From Thermasporomyces composti (GTDB taxonomy: Bacteria; Actinomycetota; Actinomycetes; Propionibacteriales; Actinopolymorphaceae), in assembly GCF_003386795.1 (NCBI RefSeq), contig NZ_QTUC01000001.1:372001-436000 (forward strand): a DNA stretch of 64,000 nucleotides, read 5' to 3'. This document shows positions 24,056 through 32,645 of the stretch, piece by piece. The position numbers and the translations under genes were made by a program. Numbering within the stretch: position 1 is the stretch's first letter; every line of letters begins with the position of its first letter. The notes below the pieces were generated by a model, which saw nothing but the letters and a program-made list of their open reading frames with translations, had not been told where the DNA came from and did not search any database.

Positions 24056-24676
24056 ATGCCGTCCAGCCGTCTATCCACCCGTGACCTGGCGCTCGTGGCG
24101 CTCTTCGCGGCGCTGCTGGCCGCGCTCGGGCTTCCTGGGACGTTCTACCTCTTCGGCACCGCGGTCCCCATCACCGCGCAGACGTTGGGCGTCATGCTCG
24201 CCGGGTCGATCCTCGGCGCGCGCCGCGGCTTCCTCGCGGTGGCGACGTTCGTCGTCCTGGTCCTCGCCGGACTGCCCCTGCTCGCCGGTGGGCGCGGCGG
24301 ACTCGGCGTCCTCGCCGGAGCATCCGCGGGGTACTTCGTCGCGTTCCCACTCGGAGCCTGGGTCACCGGCTGGTTGACCGAGAAGGCGATGCCGCGTTAC
24401 TCGACGCTCTACGGCTTCATCGCGAACGTCATCGGCGGCATCGTGGTCGTCTACGCGATCGGGATTCCCGTGCAAGCCTGGCGGACGGGGACGACCGGCG
24501 TGGTCGCCGCCGTCGTCGCCGGCCTGGTGTTCCTGCCGGGCGATCTCCTCAAGGCGGTGGTGGCGACCGCCGTCGCCAAGGGGGTGCACGCCGGCTACCC
24601 GACCCTCGCCCGCGATACCGTTCGCCACGATGGCCATCTCCCGAGACGTGATACGACGGGCGGCCGCCCAACCTGA
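24056..24676 (+). CDS. bioY: biotin ECF transporter substrate-binding subunit
   Basis: S-component that binds biotin in the membrane. 206 residues with about six hydrophobic helices. The BioY hallmarks are visible: VPITAQTLGVMLAGSILGARRG, then GYFVAFPLGAWVTG and a final LPGDLLKAVVATAVAKGV. The ATG was chosen for GGAG 7 bases upstream and similarity starting just after it. The last 15 or so residues run into the next gene, overlapping it by 47 bases. With bioM and bioN four genes later it makes a complete biotin transporter. Confidence 0.94.
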   Translation: MPSSRLSTRDLALVALFAALLAALGLPGTFYLFGTAVPITAQTLGVMLAGSILGARRGFLAVATFVVLVLAGLPLLAGGRGGLGVLAGASAGYFVAFPLGAWVTGWLTEKAMPRYSTLYGFIANVIGGIVVVYAIGIPVQAWRTGTTGVVAAVVAGLVFLPGDLLKAVVATAVAKGVHAGYPTLARDTVRHDGHLPRRDTTGGRPT

Positions 24677-25934
24677 CCGGCCCGCCGTCACCGGGCCGTG
24701 CGGGCCGGTGAGCTTCGGAGAGCTCGCCGCCCGCGGCCGGGCGCGCGCCGACGAGCTGGCCGCGCGGGGCGTCGGCCCTGGGCAGCAGGTCGTCACCAGC
24801 GACGGTGACGTCGTAGCTCTCCTCGTCGACCTCCTCGCCGCCGACCTCTTGGGCGCGGCCACCGTCGTGACCGACGCCCGGTGGCCGGACTCCGTCCGAG
24901 CCGCGGCCGTCCAGGCGGCCGCGTCCGCGGCGGCACCGCACGGCGACGACGTCTGTCTCGTGGTGTTCACCTCGGGCAGCACGGGCACACCGAGGCCGGT
25001 GGCGCGCACGCGGCAGTCGTGGACGTTCAGCTTCCCAGCCTTCTCGGCGCTCACCGGGGTGGGCGACGCCGACACGGTGCTGATTCCCGGCGGGCTGTCG
25101 TCCAGCCTGTTCCTCTTCGGCGCGCTGCACGCCCTCACCATGGGGGCGGCCATCCATCCGCTCCCCCGGTGGTCGCCCGAGGCGGCCGCCGACGCCTGCC
25201 AGCACTGCACGGCGGTCCACGCGGTCCCGGCGATGCTCGCGGCGCTGGCCGACCGTCTCGAGCCGGCCAGGAGCAGACTGCGGACCGCCGTCTGTGGTGG
25301 GGCCCACCTCAGGCAGGACGTCGACGCCGCCCTTCGCCGTGCCGGTGTGACCGTGGTCGACTACTACGGAGCCGCCGAGCTGTCGTTCGTGGCGATCCGG
25401 CGGCCGGGCGCACCCGCCGGAGTCATGCGACCGTTCCCGAACGTCGAGGTCGACATCCGCGACGGCGTGATCTGGGCACGCAGCCCGTACCTCGCACTGA
25501 GCGTGGAGCGTGACCACGCTGGCTTCGCCACCGTCGGTGACCTCGGCGTCCGTCGCGACGATGGCACTCTCACCGTCGCGGGCCGCGCCGACGGCGTCAT
25601 CACCACCGGTGGGTCCACGATCATCCCCGAGGCGGTCGAGGAGGTCCTGCGCCACGCACCGAACGTCGCCGACGTGGCGGTCGTCGGACGAGCGCACGAC
25701 ACGCTGGGCGAGGTCGTCGTCGCGGTCGTGGAACCAGGTGACGACGGCGTCGCGCTCCACGACCTGCGCAGGAACCTCCGCGCATGGGCGGCGGAGCACC
25801 TCACCCCCGCGGAGCGACCACGGGTGTGGTACGCCGTCGACCGGCTCCCGCGGACCGCCTCGGGCAAGGTCGCCCGGGCTCAGGTCGTCGCCGGGCTGGC
25901 GGACGGAACTCTCAGCGCGCGGACCCTGTCGTGA
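24630..25934 (+). CDS. acyl-CoA ligase-like AMP-forming enzyme (YhfT-like) in biotin operon
   Basis: 434 residues, shorter than the usual 500-550 of acyl-CoA synthetases. All core motifs of the adenylate-forming family are present: P-loop FTSGSTGTPRPVAR, YYGAAELSF, TVGDLG, and the A10 motif PRTASGKVAR with the catalytic Lys. It should activate a carboxylic acid to an acyl-CoA. Position between bioY and bioM mirrors, from memory, the Bacillus bioY-yhfT-yhfS neighbourhood, so biotin, a biotin catabolite or pimelate are attractive substrates, but this is inference. It overlaps bioY by 47 bases and the thiolase by 4 (GTGA). No clear ribosome site. Confidence 0.85.
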   Translation: MAISRDVIRRAAAQPDRPAVTGPCGPVSFGELAARGRARADELAARGVGPGQQVVTSDGDVVALLVDLLAADLLGAATVVTDARWPDSVRAAAVQAAASAAAPHGDDVCLVVFTSGSTGTPRPVARTRQSWTFSFPAFSALTGVGDADTVLIPGGLSSSLFLFGALHALTMGAAIHPLPRWSPEAAADACQHCTAVHAVPAMLAALADRLEPARSRLRTAVCGGAHLRQDVDAALRRAGVTVVDYYGAAELSFVAIRRPGAPAGVMRPFPNVEVDIRDGVIWARSPYLALSVERDHAGFATVGDLGVRRDDGTLTVAGRADGVITTGGSTIIPEAVEEVLRHAPNVADVAVVGRAHDTLGEVVVAVVEPGDDGVALHDLRRNLRAWAAEHLTPAERPRVWYAVDRLPRTASGKVARAQVVAGLADGTLSARTLS

Positions 25935-27130
25935 TCGCCACCAAGCCCCATCCACGCACACCGGTCATCGTCGCCGCACGGCGCACCGCGATCGGCACCG
26001 CCGGCCGGGCATTGGCCGACGTCCCGGTCGAGCGACTCGCCGCGCCGGTCCTCCGGGCGCTGCTGGACGACCTCGCCGCACGACCGGCGGAGGCGAGCAA
26101 GGACCGGCTCCCCCCGGTCGCCGACGTCATCCTCGGAAACTGCATGGGACCGGGCGGCAATGTCGCGCGGGTGGCCACGTTGGCTGCTGGGCTGGGCCCG
26201 GACGTACCGGGGCTGACCCTCGACCGGCAGTGCGGCAGCGGTCTCGAGGCCATCACGCTCGCCGGCAGTCTCGTCCTCGCCGGCCGGGGCGACCTCTATC
26301 TCGCCGGCGGGGCGGAGAGCGCCTCCACCGCCCCGATCCGCGCGTGGCGCCCGAAGCGACCCGGCGACCCGCCGCGTCCGTACGAGCGGGCGCCATTCGC
26401 GCCACCCCCCTACACCGATCCGGACATGGGCGTCGCCGCCGACCGAGTAGCCCAGGAGGCGGGCGTGAGCCGAGCGCGGCAGGACGCTTACGCCGCCCGC
26501 AGCCACGCTCGGGCCGTCGCCGCCATCGAGGCGAAGCGCTTCGCGCGCGAGATCGTCCTCCTGGGCGGCGTCGACCGGGACGAGCGTCCCCGCGCCGGGC
26601 TGACCCCCGAACGCCTCGCCCGGCTGCGTCCGGCGTACGTGCCCGAGGCGGAAGGCGGAACCGTCACCGCGGGCAACTCGTGCGGCGTCAACGACGGAGC
26701 CGCGGCGGTCGCCGTCGTCCCCGACCACGTTCGGGTGGACCACGGGTGGCCCGGCCTCGCCCTCCTCGACTGGGAATGCGCCGGCAGCGACCCTGACCGA
26801 CCAGGTCTCGGGATGGTCCCAGCGGTTCGCCGGCTGCTCGCCCGCACCGGGCTCCAGCTCGACGACATCGGCGCGATCGAGCTGGTGGAGGCGTTCGCCG
26901 GTCAAGTGCTGGCCTGTGCCGACGCGCTCGGCCTCGATCCAGACCGGATCAGTCCCGACGGGGGGACCCTGGCCCTCGGCCACCCGTGGGGCGCGAGCGG
27001 GGCCCTCCTGCTCGTGCGGCTCTTCAGCCGGATGGTTCGCGAGGACGGGCCGGACCTGGGCTTGGCGGCCGTCTCCATCGGCGGCGGGATGGGTGTCGCC
27101 GCCCTCGTGCGGAAGGTTCCTGAGCCGTGA
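25931..27130 (+). CDS. thiolase-like protein with substituted second catalytic Cys
   Basis: 399 residues, thiolase fold. The nucleophilic Cys is present (LDRQCGSGLEAI) and so is the His of GHPWGASG. But the second catalytic Cys of the CxGGGxG motif is Ser (VSIGGGMG), and the NEAFA motif reads VEAFA. It may therefore not perform normal thiolysis or Claisen condensation. The GTG start overlaps the ligase stop (GTGA), and its own stop overlaps bioM, so it is translationally locked into the bio operon. Alternatives: an acyltransferase, a binding protein, or a thiolase with an altered mechanism. Confidence 0.88.
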   Translation: MIATKPHPRTPVIVAARRTAIGTAGRALADVPVERLAAPVLRALLDDLAARPAEASKDRLPPVADVILGNCMGPGGNVARVATLAAGLGPDVPGLTLDRQCGSGLEAITLAGSLVLAGRGDLYLAGGAESASTAPIRAWRPKRPGDPPRPYERAPFAPPPYTDPDMGVAADRVAQEAGVSRARQDAYAARSHARAVAAIEAKRFAREIVLLGGVDRDERPRAGLTPERLARLRPAYVPEAEGGTVTAGNSCGVNDGAAAVAVVPDHVRVDHGWPGLALLDWECAGSDPDRPGLGMVPAVRRLLARTGLQLDDIGAIELVEAFAGQVLACADALGLDPDRISPDGGTLALGHPWGASGALLLVRLFSRMVREDGPDLGLAAVSIGGGMGVAALVRKVPEP

Positions 27131-27801
27131 TCCGAGTGCGCGAGGTCACCCACCGCTACGGTGACCGGGTCGTCTTGGACTCGATCGACGTCGAGCTCAC
27201 CGAGCGCCGCATCGGCATCGTCGGAGCGAACGGCTCGGGGAAGTCGACCTTCGCCCGGCTGCTCAATGGCCTGGTCATCCCGACACACGGCCGCGTCGAG
27301 GTGGACGGGTTCGACACCAGGACGCACGGGCGCGAAGTCCGACGACGCGTGGGGTTCGTCTTCACCGACCCGGAGGCCCAGGTCGTCATGCCCACCGTGG
27401 CCGAGGACGTGGCGCTCGGGCTCCGGCGACTCGGCCTTCCCCGCGCCGAGGTCGCCCAACGGGTTTCGCAGACGCTCACCCGCTTCGGGCTGGCCGAGTA
27501 CGCGGACCACCCGGCTCACCTGCTGTCGGGCGGCCAGCTCCAGCTGCTCGCCCTGGCCAGCGTGCTGGTCACCGAGCCACGGACCCTCGTCTGCGACGAG
27601 CCGACCACGCTCCTCGACCTGCGCAACGCCCGAATGGTCACCGAGCTGCTGGCGAGCCTCCCCCAACAGGTCATCCTGGTCACCCACCACCTCGACCTGC
27701 TCGCCGGCTTCGAGCGCGTCCTCGTCCTGCACGAAGGGCGCGTCGTCGCCGACGCCGGCGCGAGCGAGGCGGTGGCGTTCTACCGGAGGCTTGTGGCGTG
27801 A
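27127..27801 (+). CDS. bioM: biotin ECF transporter ATPase
   Basis: 224 residues, ATPase of the energy-coupling module. Walker A GANGSGKST, Q-loop FTDPEAQ, signature LSGGQ, Walker B LVCDEPTTLLD and a His in VTHHLDLL are all intact. Short actinobacterial/proteobacterial BioM type rather than the longer EcfA. GTG start overlaps the thiolase stop; its stop overlaps bioN (GTGA again). Powers import of biotin bound by BioY. Confidence 0.93.
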   Translation: MIRVREVTHRYGDRVVLDSIDVELTERRIGIVGANGSGKSTFARLLNGLVIPTHGRVEVDGFDTRTHGREVRRRVGFVFTDPEAQVVMPTVAEDVALGLRRLGLPRAEVAQRVSQTLTRFGLAEYADHPAHLLSGGQLQLLALASVLVTEPRTLVCDEPTTLLDLRNARMVTELLASLPQQVILVTHHLDLLAGFERVLVLHEGRVVADAGASEAVAFYRRLVA

Positions 27802-28415
27802 GCCTGTCGACGCACGTTCACCTCGGCCTCTACCAGCCCGGCTCGTCCCCCGTGCACCGCATGCCGGCTGGGATCAAGCTGGTGGCGCTCGCCGTCGTCG
27901 CAGTTGGGATCCTCCAGGTCTCTCGCCTGGCCACGCTCGGGCTCGTCGCGGCGGCCACGGTGTTGCTCACCGCGGTCGCCCGCGTACCGTGGCGGGTGGC
28001 CCTGGCGCAGGTGAGACCGGTGTGCTGGGTCGCCGCGCCGCTCCTGGTCTTCCAGTGGGTGACCGCCGGCCCGGACCAAGCGCTGCTCGTCGTGGGGCAG
28101 CTGCTCATCCTCGTCGCGCTCGCCGCACTGGTCACGCTCACGACTCGGGTGTCGGCCATGCTCGACGCCATCGAGGCGGCGGCTCGCCCGCTCGTCCGCC
28201 TCGGGATCAACCCCACCCGGGTGGCGCTCGTCCTCGCGCTCACCGTGCGCTGTGTGCCGCTGGTCGCGCGTTGCTACGCCGAGGCACGGGAGGCCCAGAA
28301 GGCCCGTGGTCTGGACAACCGCCCCTCGGCGCTCGTCGTCCCCCTGGTCATCCGGCTGGTGAAGAAGGCCGACGCGATCGGGGCCGCGCTGGCCGCCCGA
28401 GGCGTGGACGACTGA
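27798..28415 (+). CDS. bioN: biotin ECF transporter transmembrane coupling subunit
   Basis: 205 residues, four or five hydrophobic helices. The EcfT family coupling motifs (Ala-Arg-Gly type) are present as AQKARG near residue 170 and AALAARG near the C-terminus; these contact the ATPase. Last gene of the five-gene bio operon, GTG start overlapping bioM. Convergent with the GNAT gene. Confidence 0.92.
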   Translation: MSLSTHVHLGLYQPGSSPVHRMPAGIKLVALAVVAVGILQVSRLATLGLVAAATVLLTAVARVPWRVALAQVRPVCWVAAPLLVFQWVTAGPDQALLVVGQLLILVALAALVTLTTRVSAMLDAIEAAARPLVRLGINPTRVALVLALTVRCVPLVARCYAEAREAQKARGLDNRPSALVVPLVIRLVKKADAIGAALAARGVDD

Positions 28416-28507
28416 GCCGGGACGCTCCCGTCCGAGCATCGGCCGTCGCCGTCGTCGCCAACGACCAACCCACGCCTGCGACGGCAGACGCCCGAGGACG
28501 GCGCCGC

Positions 28508-28993
28508 TCAGAGGCGGCGGTACATGATGTGCAGCCCGACGTACCCCTTCTCCGGATGGTGGAACGCCTCGGGGACGGTGCCGATGATCTCGAAGCCGAG
28601 CGAGCGCCACAGGGCGACCGCCCGCGTGTTGGTCTCCACCACCGCGTTGAACTGCATCGCCCGGTAGCCCTCGGCCCGGGCGAGCTCCAGGACGTGTTCG
28701 GCCAGCCGACGCCCGATGCCACGGCCAGCGTGCCGGGGGTCGACCATGAAGCTGGCGTTCGCGACGTGGGACCCGGGCCCGGCCTGGTTGGGCTGGAACT
28801 TCGCGGTGCCGACGACCTCGTCCCCGTCGAGGGCGACGACCGTCCGCACCGGGGGACCCGGCATCCACAGCTCACGAGCGCGCTCCTCCGGCGTGTCCGG
28901 GTCCCACGTGTAGGTGTCTCCCGCCGCCACGATGGCCCGCAGGAAGGGCCAAATCCGCGGCCAGTGCGCGGGTTCGGCGTCCCTGATCTGCAT
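28508..28993 (-). CDS. GNAT-family N-acetyltransferase
   Basis: 161 residues. The acetyl-CoA binding site is clear: VDPRHAGRGIGRRLAEHVLELA (RGxG type), then ALWRSLGFEIIGTVPEAF. The ending HHPEKGYVGLHIMYRRL resembles phosphinothricin-type/L-amino acid acetyltransferases; the substrate is unknown. Starts at 28993 (MQIRDAEPAHW) or four codons earlier at 29005; similarity begins at the former. Convergent with bioN; the IclR gene follows on the same strand upstream. Confidence 0.88.
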   Translation of the reverse strand: MQIRDAEPAHWPRIWPFLRAIVAAGDTYTWDPDTPEERARELWMPGPPVRTVVALDGDEVVGTAKFQPNQAGPGSHVANASFMVDPRHAGRGIGRRLAEHVLELARAEGYRAMQFNAVVETNTRAVALWRSLGFEIIGTVPEAFHHPEKGYVGLHIMYRRL

Positions 28994-29042
28994 AGCACTA
29001 AGCATGTCGCATCCGGGCGATCGCGCGCGCCACACACCGGCG

Positions 29043-29927
29043 TCAGTGAACCGGCGGCTCGGCCGCGGCCACCTGCGCGGCCACGCGTTGCTTGGTGGCC
29101 CCGAGGAGCTCTGAGATCTCCCACGCGGCCGCGGCGACCCTCGGGCCGAGCTCCTCCATGCGCTCCTCAGGCATGCGCACCTCGGGCGCGGACACGCTCA
29201 CCGACGCCACCGTGGCACCAGCGTCGTCGAAGATCGCCGAGGCGATCGTGTGGACGCCCTCGGTGCGCTCGGCATAGGAGAACGCGATGTTGTGTGCCCG
29301 AATCTCGGCCAGCTGTTTGCGCAGCAGGACGGGGTCTGTGACGGTGCGCGGCGTGGCGGCCGGGATCGGGCGAGCCAGGATCGTCTCCTGAATCGAGTAC
29401 GGCAGGTGCGCGAGCATCGCTTTGCCGGGCGCGCCGAGGGGCAAGGGGATGGGAACCCCGAACTCGGTGTAGGCGCGGCGAAGTGGCTGGCGGCTCTCGA
29501 CTTGGTCGATGACCGCCCGCTCGTGCGTGGGCAGGAGGACATGCAGTCCGATGGTCTCGTCGATGTCGTCCCGCAGCGTGGTCATCACCGGGAGAGCGAC
29601 ATCGCGCAAGGTCGCGGTGACCGTGCCGCCGCGCGCCAGCTGCAGCAGCAGCGGACCCAAGGCGTAACGGCGGTCGCTCGTCTGGCGAACGAGCCGGTTG
29701 TCCTGGAGAGCGCTGAGAAGCCGGTGGGTCGTACTCGTCGACAGGCCAGTCATCCGCGCGATCTCGCTGATCCCGAGCTCAGGGCGGTCAAGGCTGAAGC
29801 AACGAAGGATCGCGGCGGCTCGGTCGATCGACTGAACGCCCCGACGGCGCGCGCTGGGCGCGTCCGTCCCGGCCTCGCTCGCCTCGTGCGGTGCATCGGT
29901 CGTGTGTGGAGAGCTCGCGGACCCCAC
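29043..29927 (-). CDS. IclR-family transcriptional regulator
   Basis: 294 residues. Winged helix-turn-helix at about residues 33-90 (QSIDRAAAILRCFSL, LGISEIARMTGLSTSTTHRLL), then the IclR effector domain with the LPLGAPGKAMLAHLP stretch. Divergent from the enoyl-CoA hydratase gene across about 90 bases, so it probably controls that gene and itself in response to a small carboxylate or aromatic acid; ligand unknown. Confidence 0.93.
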   Translation of the reverse strand: MGSASSPHTTDAPHEASEAGTDAPSARRRGVQSIDRAAAILRCFSLDRPELGISEIARMTGLSTSTTHRLLSALQDNRLVRQTSDRRYALGPLLLQLARGGTVTATLRDVALPVMTTLRDDIDETIGLHVLLPTHERAVIDQVESRQPLRRAYTEFGVPIPLPLGAPGKAMLAHLPYSIQETILARPIPAATPRTVTDPVLLRKQLAEIRAHNIAFSYAERTEGVHTIASAIFDDAGATVASVSVSAPEVRMPEERMEELGPRVAAAAWEISELLGATKQRVAAQVAAAEPPVH

Positions 29928-30016
29928 CCAGCCTCCTCGCCGAGCGTTCCAGATACAGGACAGTTACCCCACTTTTCGGCATCAACGGCCTCTGTGGCAA
30001 GGAGGGAAAGACGCAC

Positions 30017-30835
30017 ATGCCAGCTAGCCCCGAAGCCGACGACGACAGGTGTGGACTCGTGACCGACGACCTCGTGGTGAACCGTGACGGCGCCATCGCG
30101 ACCGTCCTCCTCAACCGACCAGCCACGCACAACGCCATCACGCTGGCGATGTACACCGCCCTCCCCATGATCATGACCGATCTCGCCAGCGACCCGTCCG
30201 TCAGGGTGGTCGTCTTCCGTGGCGCCGGCACGAAGGCGTTCGCGTCCGGGGCGGACATCAGCGAGTTCGAGCGCGTGCGAGGGGACGCCGTCAGCGCACG
30301 CGCCTACAACGAGAAGGTGGCCGCGGCGGAGCGGGCGATCGAGGAGTTCCCCAAGCCCACGATCGCCATGATCCACGGCTATTGCATCGGCGGCGGTGCC
30401 GGCCTCGCTCTGGCCACCGATTTGCGTTTCGGGGACGAGCACACCGAGGTCGCCATCACGCCGGCCAAGCTCGGCCTCGTCTATGGCCTCGAGTCGACGA
30501 GACGACTGGTGGACCTGGTAGGGCCGGCGCGGGCCAAGTGGATGCTCATGTCCGGCGAGCAGATCCACGCCGAGGACGCCCTGCGTCTCGGACTGCTCGA
30601 CGAGCTGGTGCCGGCGGACACGTTGGAGGACCGCACCTACGACTTCGCGCGGTTGCTGACCACTCGTGCGCAGTTCAGCGTCCGAGCCGCCAAGACGATG
30701 GTCAACCGGATTGTCGACGGTCAGCGCACGGACGACGAGCTGACCGCGCACCTGCGCGATTCGTGCTTCGACACCGCGGACTACCGCGAAGGGGTCCGTG
30801 CGTTCCTGGAGAAGCGACCGCCACGCTTCGGGTAG
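30017..30835 (+). CDS. enoyl-CoA hydratase/isomerase family protein
   Basis: 272 residues, crotonase fold. The oxyanion-hole motifs are visible (FASGADISEF and HGYCIGGGAGLALATDLRF). The catalytic glutamates of classical hydratase (two Glu in the loop and in the GxxE segment) are not both evident: the second region reads AITPAKLGLVYGLES. Therefore another crotonase reaction (isomerase, decarboxylase or hydrolase) is possible. GGAGGG lies 10 bases upstream of the ATG. Single gene divergent from its likely IclR regulator. Confidence 0.9.
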   Translation: MPASPEADDDRCGLVTDDLVVNRDGAIATVLLNRPATHNAITLAMYTALPMIMTDLASDPSVRVVVFRGAGTKAFASGADISEFERVRGDAVSARAYNEKVAAAERAIEEFPKPTIAMIHGYCIGGGAGLALATDLRFGDEHTEVAITPAKLGLVYGLESTRRLVDLVGPARAKWMLMSGEQIHAEDALRLGLLDELVPADTLEDRTYDFARLLTTRAQFSVRAAKTMVNRIVDGQRTDDELTAHLRDSCFDTADYREGVRAFLEKRPPRFG

Positions 30836-30867
30836 CGTGCCGCCACCGGCGCACGGGTGGGCGGGTC

Positions 30868-31698
30868 TCAGCTCGGCCGCCACGTCGTGACCCGACACGA
30901 CGCGGTGACCGTCACGGGCGCGGGCAGACGTCGGATCCTGGCCGCCACCGTCTCCGGGTCGGTGTGCCACGCGCTCGGTCCCATGGCGACGAGAGCGCGC
31001 ACGGCGTCGTGGTCCAACCGGAGGGAGACGTCGAAGCGCTCCGAGTCGGCGACGGTGAACCACCGACCGAGGCTTTCCGCGAGCCGACGTTCCTTCTCCG
31101 CGTCCACCGACAGCAAGTCGAGGCGGCTGACGAGCTCGACGAGGTGTCGCGGCTCGGGCGTCACGGTGACCAGCCGCCCGCCCCGACGAAGCACCCGCGC
31201 GAACTCCGCGGCATGACGCGGAGCGAACACGTTGAGCACCACGTCGGCTACCCCGTCCCCGAGCGGCAGGTCTCGCCACAGGTCCGCGCGGACCGCGCCG
31301 ATGGCCGGGTGCGCCCGAGCCGCCCGGCGCAGCGCGTACGCGGAGGAGTCGATCGCGATACCCAGGCCGGGTGTCCGCTCGAGGACGGCCGCCAGGTAGT
31401 AGCCCGTGCCCGCGCCGGCGTCCACCACGACGTCACCGCCGGCGCGCGCGGCGACGGCCTCCGCCAGCCACCGGTAGTGCCCTGCGGCGAGGAACGCCTC
31501 CCGGGCGGCGACCATCGTCGACGAGTCTCCTGGTAGCCCTTTGCCGCGTCCCCTGCCTCTGAGCAAGGTCACGTACCCGTGTCGGGCGATGTCGAAGCTG
31601 TGCCCACCGCCGCAGCGCAGCGACCGGCCGCGCGCCGCCAGTTGTCGACCGCACACCGGACAGCGCAGCAGGTGGACGACGTCGAGCAGTCCCATCAC
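30868..31698 (-). CDS. RlmA-type 23S rRNA (guanine-N1) methyltransferase
   Basis: 276 residues. N-terminal zinc finger (RCPVCG at residues 12-17, then LRCGGGHSFD) followed by a SAM-binding domain with VVVDAGAGTGYY as motif I. RlmA and the TlrB tylosin-resistance enzyme share this layout; they methylate G745 or G748 in 23S rRNA. The family is clear, the exact position is not; resistance to macrolides is possible but unproven. GTG at 31698 or ATG at 31695 may start it. Convergent with the enoyl-CoA hydratase gene. Confidence 0.88.
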   Translation of the reverse strand: MMGLLDVVHLLRCPVCGRQLAARGRSLRCGGGHSFDIARHGYVTLLRGRGRGKGLPGDSSTMVAAREAFLAAGHYRWLAEAVAARAGGDVVVDAGAGTGYYLAAVLERTPGLGIAIDSSAYALRRAARAHPAIGAVRADLWRDLPLGDGVADVVLNVFAPRHAAEFARVLRRGGRLVTVTPEPRHLVELVSRLDLLSVDAEKERRLAESLGRWFTVADSERFDVSLRLDHDAVRALVAMGPSAWHTDPETVAARIRRLPAPVTVTASCRVTTWRPS

Positions 31699-31868
31699 GC
31701 CTGCGTCCGCGCCACATCAGCCAGGCTCATGGTCGGCATGATCGGTGGTGACCACGAGGCGGCCACCATCGGGGTACCGCCATGGCGGCACGCATCGACG
31801 TCCTCCAGCTTGTCCGCTGGCACGAGCACGCGCCTCGACCGCCGCTCACACCCCGCTGTGGCGCCTGG

Positions 31869-32555
31869 TCAACCGGTCTCCCCCGTCGCGTGATGGTGAG
31901 CCGCGCCCAGAGGTTTGGACTCCGGAGACCCGCGTTCCCGCAGGTAGATCGCGAGCACCGCCATGGAGACCAGTGCGAGCAGCTCCGACTGCCAGTTCTG
32001 GAGGGTGCGACTCCAGAAGTCCGGTGAGCCGAGGTACTCGTGCCAGGTCAGCGGCGGCTCGAGCTGGCTCAGCTGCTCCTCGTTGTAGGCCACGACGCCG
32101 GTGATCGACTGCGCGAACCAGGAGGCGAGGAAGATCGAGCCCATCGCGAGCGACAGCGAGTGCGAGTACACGCCCAGCCGGAATCCGCGGAGGCGAGCCC
32201 AGCGGGGTGAGTCCGGACCCGCGTACGGCCCGGCGCGCTGCTGTTCATCGGAACCGGGACCGGCCGCGTCAACCGGCTTGGACTCCGGGGAGCCACGCTG
32301 GACGAGCCACACCGTGCCGTAGATGTAGAGGAAGAACTGCAGGTACTCCGACTGCCAGTTCTCCGTCACGTCCACACCGAAGTCCGACGAGGTGAGGTAC
32401 TGCCACAGCGACACCGGCTCCAGCCCGGCCGCCAGCTGCTGTTGGTTGAGGAGAGCATGCCCGGCGACAGCCTGCCCGCCGAGCGCCGCGAGGAAGGCGG
32501 CACCGAACACGATCGTCAGCGAGTTCTCGCGGAAGGCCCTGCGTAGCACGGTCAC
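31869..32555 (-). CDS. DUF6766-like membrane protein with internal duplication
   Basis: 228 residues. Four hydrophobic segments arranged as two copies of a unit: helix, then Q-L-x-LEP-x-(W)-x-YL-S-DF, then NWQSE with a second helix, ending in RGSPESKP. The two RGSPESKP copies (about residues 87 and 209) and NWQSE copies show an old tandem duplication. Looks like the DUF6766 family as I remember it; function unknown. The GTG start directly follows the stop of the 27-aa ORF. Third gene of a lipoprotein - peptide - membrane protein cassette. Confidence 0.8.
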   Translation of the reverse strand: MTVLRRAFRENSLTIVFGAAFLAALGGQAVAGHALLNQQQLAAGLEPVSLWQYLTSSDFGVDVTENWQSEYLQFFLYIYGTVWLVQRGSPESKPVDAAGPGSDEQQRAGPYAGPDSPRWARLRGFRLGVYSHSLSLAMGSIFLASWFAQSITGVVAYNEEQLSQLEPPLTWHEYLGSPDFWSRTLQNWQSELLALVSMAVLAIYLRERGSPESKPLGAAHHHATGETG

Positions 32556-32639
32556 CTACCTGTGGAGGAGTCCGAGGACGACGACGTACGCCAGTCCCCC
32601 GACGAGAAGGAGGACAAGGCCGGTGAACGTGGCTCGCAC
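32556..32639 (-). CDS. 27-aa single-helix membrane peptide
   Basis: GTG start, 27 residues: two basic or polar residues, then an unbroken hydrophobic helix (GLVLLLVGGLAYVVVLGLL) and a terminal His-Arg. It fills the gap between the lipoprotein and DUF6766-like genes: it starts 7 bases after the lipoprotein stop, and its TAG is immediately followed by the next GTG. That packing, and my memory of similar peptides before DUF6766 genes, argue it is translated. No Shine-Dalgarno sequence, so translation is probably coupled. Confidence 0.6.
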   Translation of the reverse strand: MRATFTGLVLLLVGGLAYVVVLGLLHR

Positions 32640-32645
32640 GGTGGC

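Noticed and set aside
28430-28500. GCCGTCGC / GCGACGGC inverted repeat between bioN and the GNAT gene as a terminator
   Set aside because: Loop of nearly 30 bases makes a stable hairpin unlikely; repeats of this kind arise by chance in such G+C-rich DNA.
27161-29341. A 726-codon forward frame overlapping bioM and bioN in another frame
   Set aside because: Ser/Arg/Pro-rich translation without any motif; a shadow of the bio operon.
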